Assembly: GCA_029961685.1 (NCBI GenBank)
Contig: JARWKL010000015.1
Location: 23,963,220-24,027,219, forward strand
Length of the DNA stretch: 64,000 bases
From: Aristolochia californica
Lineage: Eukaryota > Streptophyta > Magnoliopsida > Piperales > Aristolochiaceae
Direction of reading: 5' to 3'
Shown in pieces: positions 58,101-64,000 of this stretch (positions are counted from its first letter, which is position 1; every line of letters begins with the position of its first letter). Below the pieces are notes generated by a model, which was given only the letters and a program-made list of their open reading frames with translations, was not told the DNA's origin and did not search any database. Position numbers and translations under genes: made by a program.

Positions 58101-58936
58101 GTTTTTGGATTGTTTCTCAATTTGTTAGAACGAAGAAGCTGCCTTTAGTTGACCTCACTAATGTGGCAGGTGAGAACTGTAGAAGAACAAACATTGGTTT
58201 TAAACAATGAGAAGAATCAGGTGCTGAAGCAAAGAGACTCTGCTTTTCAAGAAGCGCTTATGTGGCGCTCTGAGCTTGCAAAAGCTAGAGAGCATGTGGT
58301 AATATTAGAAGCTGCAGTTCTAAGAGCTGAAGAGCGGGCACGGGTTGCTGAGGCAGATGCTGATACTCTGAGGAAGGATGCTGCAGTGAAAGAGTCTGTT
58401 GCTTCCAAAGAAAAGGAAGAGCTTCTTGCATATATCAATGTTTTGCAATCACAAGTTCAGAGGTTTTACTTTTTCCCTGTCCCCATTTCTCTTTACTTAA
58501 TCAGCTTGCCTTTGTTATCAATTCCGTGAGTCTAGTGCAAGAGTTTTGTATTCATTTATTTTTTGTTGTTGAATAGTATCATTTAGTCACTTTATTCAAT
58601 ACTACTCCTCTCAGAGAAAATTTCAACAAGGCCTTGGACTTGTCCGATTAAATATGTGCTTGCAAACAAAACTGTTTTCTTGTCTCCAGGCAGCAAAACA
58701 CAGGGAAGCAAATTTTTGAAGAGAAAGCAGAGTCCTGCTCAGACGGGAATGTGGACAAAGCCTGTCTAAGTGTCTCAAGATCAGTTCCACTCTCTGAGGA
58801 TGGAGATGCTGTAGATAAAATAGAAGCTGATGTGAAGGAGATCTCTCTTGAGGCAGAGAGGGGCAGTCTGGATATTCCTGTTGTGAGCCCACCGGTTGAC
58901 GTCAATGATCATGCAGATGGCTCTCCTGAACCTTGA
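55152..58936 (+). CDS. PH-domain protein with C-terminal coiled coil
   Basis: Plant pleckstrin-homology protein of unknown cellular role; a PH domain suggests phosphoinositide or membrane binding. Ten exons: 55152-55175, 55477-55581, 56399-56460, 56552-56635, 56722-56753, 56880-56961, 57376-57625, 57762-57989, 58170-58462 and 58690-58936. All junctions fit in phase and give 468 aa. The PH domain spans about residues 28-135: LQGPLLKRSETLRKWNERWV, ILDPTTGKMEYK, SITISPVNF-like strand, GLPKYDGCCFYIGTPQKKEY, and the terminal helix GAWVSTLLAAQLVLKAH. A Ala/Glu/Arg-rich coiled coil runs from about 215 to 385 (KDEELQQLARELRARDATIK; WRSELAKAREHVVILEAAVL). The acidic tail is probably disordered. The tiny 24-base first exon is supported by frame and by family start (MASNG). 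It appears intact. Confidence 0.92.
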
Positions 58937-59729
58937 AGAAACCTTTTACTGGTCCTTGGTGTTTCTACAAATTTCTGTATGACAAAAGCCAATATCAGAG
59001 TTGCTTTTCATTCGTCCGTATTTTTCATAGAAGGTAAATATTAAAAGTTCCAGATTGCATTGGTTGCCATTTGGTTTGTGTGGTCAAATAATATTCTTAG
59101 GTTCATTTCTTATTTTCATACTTCATTTTTGCATTTTCATACTGGCGATACCTCATGCCTCACCGTTTATTTTGAGGTTACAAAAACAAAACAATGGTGG
59201 GATTGGTTTCTAATTCTCGTTGTTCAGGTTTAAAGGGTAGTTTGATCATATTTCCCAGACCTGCTATGACTGACAAAAGTAAGTTGCCCGCCCAAATGAA
59301 TTATATGACCATCGAGTTTGAGGATAGAAATGACAGCCATGTGAGATCCATATCTATGGTCTCAACTCTATCGTCTCCCTTCCTGCTGGTTATTGTAGTG
59401 ATGATAATGGAAGCTTTCAGAATATTAATCTTACACACGGAGAGCATTTGCAGGTTTGGGTAGAATATAGCGATTTTCACAAGAAGTAAAATATACCCTC
59501 TTGACTTTAGGCTAAAACGATTTTAAAAAGGGTTTTCATTTAAAGTTTTTAATCAATGTCCATCGATATAATGCAATCTTCTCTCTTATGCTTCAGGGAT
59601 TCATGGTCTTCACAGATGACCAAACATTCGGCTTCACATATAAAAATTTTAAATGTATAAAACTTGAACGAAATTATATAAACAAGAGATTATATGAATC
59701 ATTAATGACATGGGCAACGTCTTTGCCAG
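58937..59729. other. Intergenic region between converging genes
   Basis: 3' flanks of the PH-domain gene and of the minus-strand small protein gene. The 89-aa plus frame at 59194-59463 has no recognisable motif and is probably fortuitous. Confidence 0.5.
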
Positions 59730-60134
59730 TTATTCTCCTTTCAGTTTCTGCTTTGATTGCTTGCAGTGAGGAGATGAATCCAGTTCTGCTCCCCCATCGC
59801 AGCTCGCTCCTTCGTCTCCTGATTCCAACTCTAGATCCCAAGCAACATCGTTCCAGTCCTGGCTCCAGGCTTCTTCTGGGCACGGAGCTTTGATGTTCAA
59901 TGAAAACTCGCCTTCGTCTTTTTCCACTGATTCCATCTTGCTGTCGCGTCTCCCTAGCGAATCCTGCCAAAGCAGTAAATAAAGCGCAATTCAAATTCAA
60001 GCAAGCAGTCATGAATGAGGTGAACTTACGGTGTCGCTTAAATCAACCTTCTCCAACTCCATGGAAGAACCGACTTCGTCTTCTGGGCTTTGTTCAGTGT
60101 CCTTCTCAGAAAAGATTTCTTTGTGGTTTTCCAT
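59730..60134 (-). CDS. Small acidic protein, unknown function
   Basis: Two minus-strand exons, 60030-60134 and 59730-59963, join in phase 0 (ACACC|GTAAGT and TTTGGCAG|GATTCG) to give 112 aa. The sequence is strongly acidic and hydrophilic: MENHKEIFSEKDTEQSPEDE at the start, EEAWSQDWNDVAWDLELESG in the middle, and a Lys-rich end KQSKQKLKGE. No signal peptide or membrane segment is visible. The DWNDVAWDLE block with spaced tryptophans could be a short binding motif. I do not recognise the family. Good splice sites and continuous frame over both exons favour a real gene. TATA-like sequence lies near 60335. Confidence 0.5.
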
Positions 60135-60655
60135 TCAGCCACCCTTGTTTGATTGAAAGGTGGACAAGTTTCGTCGTGAACGAACCGCAGACCCAAAGAG
60201 CAGGTATAAGTGATTTGCTGAGGAGGAAAGAGTAATGCGATGGAGATCAGACATGAATTTATTCCTTTCTTAGTTCCACCAAAGAAACAAATTCTGTTCC
60301 CTGCGTTTTGTGAAGAATCCAAACAAACATAATATCATATTATATAATAAAATCTGACAAAATACCTTTCTTGCATTCTTTAAATTGATACTAGTACGTT
60401 TGCTTGCTTCATATGTACACATTATATAACATCATGACTAAGAAAATCGAAATCTCACTAGTTTAAATGTGACCAGACCAACATATCAACGGTCAATGAC
60501 AAGGAGTGAATCCGACTCCAGGGAAGGAGATGACACGAAGGGGGGGTTCGTTGGTAGCCATGGAGAGATCCTAGGAGGGAATCCCGTGGGTACCGATCGC
60601 GTTCCCAATTTTCAAGAATTTCTTTGTATCTCACTCTTTTTCTAAACAATTAAAC
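60135..60655. other. Upstream region of the small acidic protein gene
   Basis: No other coding sequence recognised. Confidence 0.5.
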
Positions 60656-60659
60656 AATT

Positions 60660-60825
60660 AAACAACTAACATGCATAGAAGATTAACACCGGTAAAACAC
60701 CTTTAAATTGAACCTCTACGGTGATACCTCTTTCTCGTGAGACTCTTCTAAGGTTCGACCATATTAATCCTGGCTTTGTGATATTTCTTGCTATAAGAGT
60801 CATATAAGACTCTTCCATATCTACT
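60660..60825 (-). mobile_element. Fragment related to the small LTR element
   Basis: The order AAAACACCTTTAAA-TGAA, GTGA-ACCTC-TTC, CTGGCTTTGTGATATTTCTT and AGACTCTTCCATATCTACTA matches the LTRs at 35.35 and 37.44 kb at lower identity. Only about half an LTR length is recognisable. Confidence 0.65.
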
Positions 60826-61580
60826 ATTCAATAACTTTTTAATTGTCAATGGAGAGATATAATAGAGATTACCAAATATAATTAGTTTCTAGGCAAAATT
60901 TTCCAAGGAAGAGACTAATGAGAGACCGAAGCTAAATATGCCTCACTTCAAAAAATCTTTTACTTTTCTCTTAGTGGGACATATTGACCAAGCCCTCATG
61001 GATTCGGTGCAGGAATTGGACCACATGCATTTATTAAATAAAAATGAGTACTTGTTTCTATTATTTTGTTCACGAATTTATTCATTATTTCCATTAGAGC
61101 AATATATCGAATTAGACAATTACCAAGTTAGACATAGAAAAAACATTTTGATGAGGTGAAATGGAATTTCTTGGATCATATCATATCATAGGTAACGATG
61201 GATTTAGGGACACATGGTAATTTTAGCCGATCATGATATAGCCGTTGATGACGGCTGAGATAGTCATTAATTGGATGACTAAGATAACAGTTTGATTGGT
61301 TGGCTGAGATAACCGTTTTCACATCGGATCTACAAGATATTTATGTCTTTTCATGGATTTAGCATATAATTCTACAAGAAAATTTGATGATATTAAGAAA
61401 GTAAAAAGGGCATTAATTCGAAAAAGAGGAGTGAATAGGTGTTTTTGTCATCTTTCAATGGCATGTAAATCATTTAACGATACTGAACCAGTAATGGATG
61501 ATCAATACATAAATACCGCCATGGTGTACAATTACTAAATCCATTGAAAGTCCTTGGATTTGTAATAGTCCATGAACTTG
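60826..61580. other. Intergenic, possible small dispersed element
   Basis: Two plus-strand frames (60938-61159 and 61353-61538) have no recognisable family. GCTGAGATAGTCATT near 61253 and TTGGCTGAGATAACCGTTTT near 61300 resemble the inverted-repeat element at 19.87-19.98 kb. Confidence 0.4.
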
Positions 61581-61589
61581 TAAAATCTT

Positions 61590-62842
61590 GGACTTTAAAA
61601 GTCCAATCTTTAGCACCCGCCCTCCCTCAAGTTTCACATATAGCTTCTTGACGTTCCGTCTTCCGACTCTTCTCCAATATCAGCAGTCAAAGGACGGAAA
61701 TAGGGTTTCTCCGAATCAAACTCCTCTGTACTTGTGTTCTATGAATTCCAGTTTTAACGTCTCCGCAGGAGCTAGTTGAGGGACTGTGAATTTTGTGGAG
61801 AGGCCGTTGTCTCAATGTATGTATTTGTTTCTTTTATTTTTGGTCGCGTCACTTGTTTATCCATGTTGTTTTCACTATTCTTACTGTTTTTATTTTTATT
61901 TTTAGGGCCTTATTTTTTTTTATTTGTTTACTTCTATGTGTGTTGCATCGTCCTGTCGGACATTTTTGGAACGGATGCTGATGGTTAGGACTAGGAAGAT
62001 CACTATTTGCAATTCGGAGTAGCACGTTTCATTCGTGTAGGAAAGTCTGTTCTTTGCATTCCTGGGTTTGGTTGCCCGTGCCTGAGTCGTTGTGAAATCT
62101 TTGTTTGGCCTCATTCTACTTTTAGTGGGTTGAAGCTGCAGAGGCTTCGGTGGAGCTATTTTCATATTGGGGCGTAAAGCATATTGGTGCGCTGTTATTT
62201 TATTAGAATAGGTCCTCATTCTTTCCTCTTGTGTTCAACTAGGATTTGTTAAGTCCTCTTTTTGCTGCATTAAGGATACAGGGAGTAAGAAATGTGTTTG
62301 CCCTTCAGATGAAGAAACCTTTAAGTATCTGAGTTCTGGTACCAAGTTTTAGAGTCTTTTCTGATTTATTGAAGTTTGAGCAGATTTTCTCCACCTTCTT
62401 GTTTGCAAATTGTTACCTGCTTACCTCATCTTCTTTTCCTTAGTATTTTTCTTGTCTCAATTTTAAGTATGCCTTTTTCTATATATAAACTATTAGAATC
62501 TTATCAAATCCTTAGTGTTGAAAAAATGGCATTGTTGTTTTGAGAATGTAGAATCAATTACGAAGTGATGGCCCCGGTGGTATTAGTTATACAATATATT
62601 TTTTTGTGAAAAGTTAGAGCATGTTCAGCTCGGTCTGTTATGCTAATATTTTTGGGTGGTATGAGAATCAATTGTTTATTGTTATCTGGTATCCACTATA
62701 ACCAGCCCTGTATAGCATTTTATGTTAATGACAACTGATTCTTTGATAGGTTAATGGTTTCCTGTTGACCTACAACTGTTTTTTGTTTATATGTAATTTC
62801 TCATCTATTTCTCTACCATGCAGCTTGAGAAATTTCCTCAGC
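61590..62842 (+). other. Probable leader exon and leader intron of the UCH-like gene
   Basis: A leader-like exon from about 61600 carries a 12-codon frame starting at ATG 61741 (MNSSFNVSAGAS). It is followed by a T-rich presumed intron ending at TACCATGCAG (62813-62822), 20 bases before the UCH start codon. The assignment is by position and splice-like signals. Confidence 0.35.
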
Positions 62843-62873
62843 ATGTCGTGGTGCACAATTGAATCTGATCCCG
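62843..62873 (+). CDS. UCH37-like ubiquitin C-terminal hydrolase, first coding exon (partial)
   Basis: ATG at 62843 begins MSWCTIESDP and is cut after one more base by a GTATAC donor at 62874. This ten-residue start is characteristic of plant UCH1/UCH2 (UCH37/UCHL5 family), which continue G-V-F-T-E-L. The split glycine codon (G|..) fits that continuation. No second exon with the expected reading was found before the window ends, so intron 1 would exceed 1.1 kb. The enzyme trims ubiquitin from substrates; family members act with the proteasome or chromatin complexes. The call rests on a short but distinctive sequence. Confidence 0.65.
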
Positions 62874-64000
62874 GTATACTTATATCTCTTTTTTCAAATT
62901 TATTATTATTATTTATTTGAACATTGGTTAGATACATACTGAATGTCCCCATGGATTGGTGGGAATTGGACTTGAACTCAATTCTCACATCAAGAATATG
63001 TTTAAAAAAAAAGAATATGTTTGTCTGCTAGAGACTGGTTATGAGTTAGATTTTTTTTTTCCTGTTTTGGCTCCAAAAGGACCATAAGCACAAAATGAAA
63101 TTAAGTACCATATATATAAAAAAGAAGAAAGTAAATACCATGGAACAGATTTTTGTTTTCTATGGTAAACAGCTTAAACCACCTAGAACCAACTTCATTG
63201 CAACTACCGTAACTTTTTCATTTTTTGGTTTATTATTTGAGAGCAAAAGAGTTTTTATTCATTGCCTAGAAAAAATTATGTTGGGTTCTAAATATTATGA
63301 AGAAACAACTGAAATAATTATTACTTTTTTTATGCCACTTGGCATGACTAGGCCTCAAATCATGTTTATATTTGTCCTTAACCATCCAATCTTTCAATTA
63401 CTTGTTAAATGAGAAACTCAGTAGTCCTCTTTAACAACTAAAGACAGGAGACTGATACCCTGTTGGTCTCTCATTGACAGTATTGATCAATTTGCCAAGG
63501 TATCTTTTTTTAACTTTAGAAGTCTTCCCTTGTGTGGCTGCTCATTTCATCTTTCTCCCTGGCTTAATCTTCTCATCTGTTCAACATTTAGAAAGAACCA
63601 AAATGGTGTTGAAACATGTCATAAACTAGACACCTGTCTATCCTTGCTCTTTTCAGTGAAAAAGAATGGAAAATTATCATTATTTTTTTCTGTCCAGAAG
63701 CCTTTTTTTCTTTTAAACTTAAATTTGACATGTAAGGAGATGGAAGTGGAGTTTACTATTTATACCCAGCTGGCAGATGGTGTACGATCACTGTCAGGTG
63801 GCTAGTTGTCTAGGTGCATACATTCATCATGGCAAAGAGTGGTGATGTCTTTGAAATATGACATTCTAGAATAGTTAAGCATACATGATGAAAAAAGAAG
63901 TTAAACGGAGAGTGCTATCTGATATTGAAAACAGACTGGAATACATGATGTTGGTTATAAGCAAGAAGCAGAGGAGATCCTTGGATGTAAGCAAGAAAAA
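62874..64000 (+). other. Presumed first coding intron of the UCH-like gene
   Basis: T-rich sequence without recognisable exons. The frames at 63095-63412 and 63530-63805 have no family match. Confidence 0.4.

Noticed and set aside
59194..59463. 89-aa plus-strand frame after the PH-domain gene
   Set aside because: No motif, and it lies between two converging genes in 3' flanking sequence.
60938..61538. Possible organellar DNA insertion
   Set aside because: The AT-rich frames looked plastid-like at first glance, but no plastid gene could be matched.

Overview
This window is nuclear DNA of a flowering plant, most likely a eudicot. The genes have short exons with GT-AG introns, the intergenic DNA is AT-rich, and the families include plant-specific ones (AGO2-type Argonaute, NPR3/4-type salicylic acid co-receptor, trihelix factor, Rab5 of the ARA7/RHA1 type). 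All calls come from reading translated frames and splice signals by eye; nothing was aligned against a database.

Intact or nearly intact genes, left to right: AGO2/AGO3-like Argonaute (+, 483-4387), NPR3/NPR4-like protein (+, 14545-19174), TLC-domain membrane protein (+, 22803-26092), Rab5-type GTPase (-, 29255-32095, one exon lacking a canonical acceptor), PTPA/PP2A activator (+, 32759-44181, with a predicted final intron of about 10.3 kb), trihelix transcription factor (-, 45354-47334), PH-domain coiled-coil protein (+, 55152-58936), a small acidic protein of unknown function (-, 59730-60134), and the first coding exon of a UCH37-like deubiquitinase (+, from 62843) that runs off the right edge. 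From memory, AGO2, TLC and trihelix genes lie together on Arabidopsis chromosome 1 (At1g31280-31310), while ARA7, a TLC gene and NPR4 lie together on chromosome 4 (At4g19640-19660). This window therefore looks like an unfractionated version of both Arabidopsis segments.

Between these genes is much decayed DNA. The 5.8-11.1 kb interval holds a GrpE-like remnant, a LINE remnant, a PPR pseudogene and a LIN-type U-box/armadillo E3 ligase pseudogene. A dead nepenthesin-like aspartic protease sits at 27.1-28.5 kb. A decayed hAT transposase lies at 49.8-51.6 kb, followed by a tandem array whose units carry a tRNA-Met primer-binding-site-like motif. AT-rich diverged repeats occur at 4.6-5.45 and 11.85-12.45 kb.

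The most unusual object is in the PTPA intron: an LTR retrotransposon (39140-43563, minus orientation) with two LTRs, a tRNA-Met PBS, a polypurine tract and a chromodomain-like polyprotein tail. Most of its interior is made of host gene pieces in the same orientation: a CIPK-like kinase start, a CDPK kinase/EF-hand segment, a PPR segment and a vacuolar H+-pyrophosphatase segment. The CDPK and pyrophosphatase pieces have no introns. A second, smaller non-autonomous LTR element (35352-37754) lies in the same intron.
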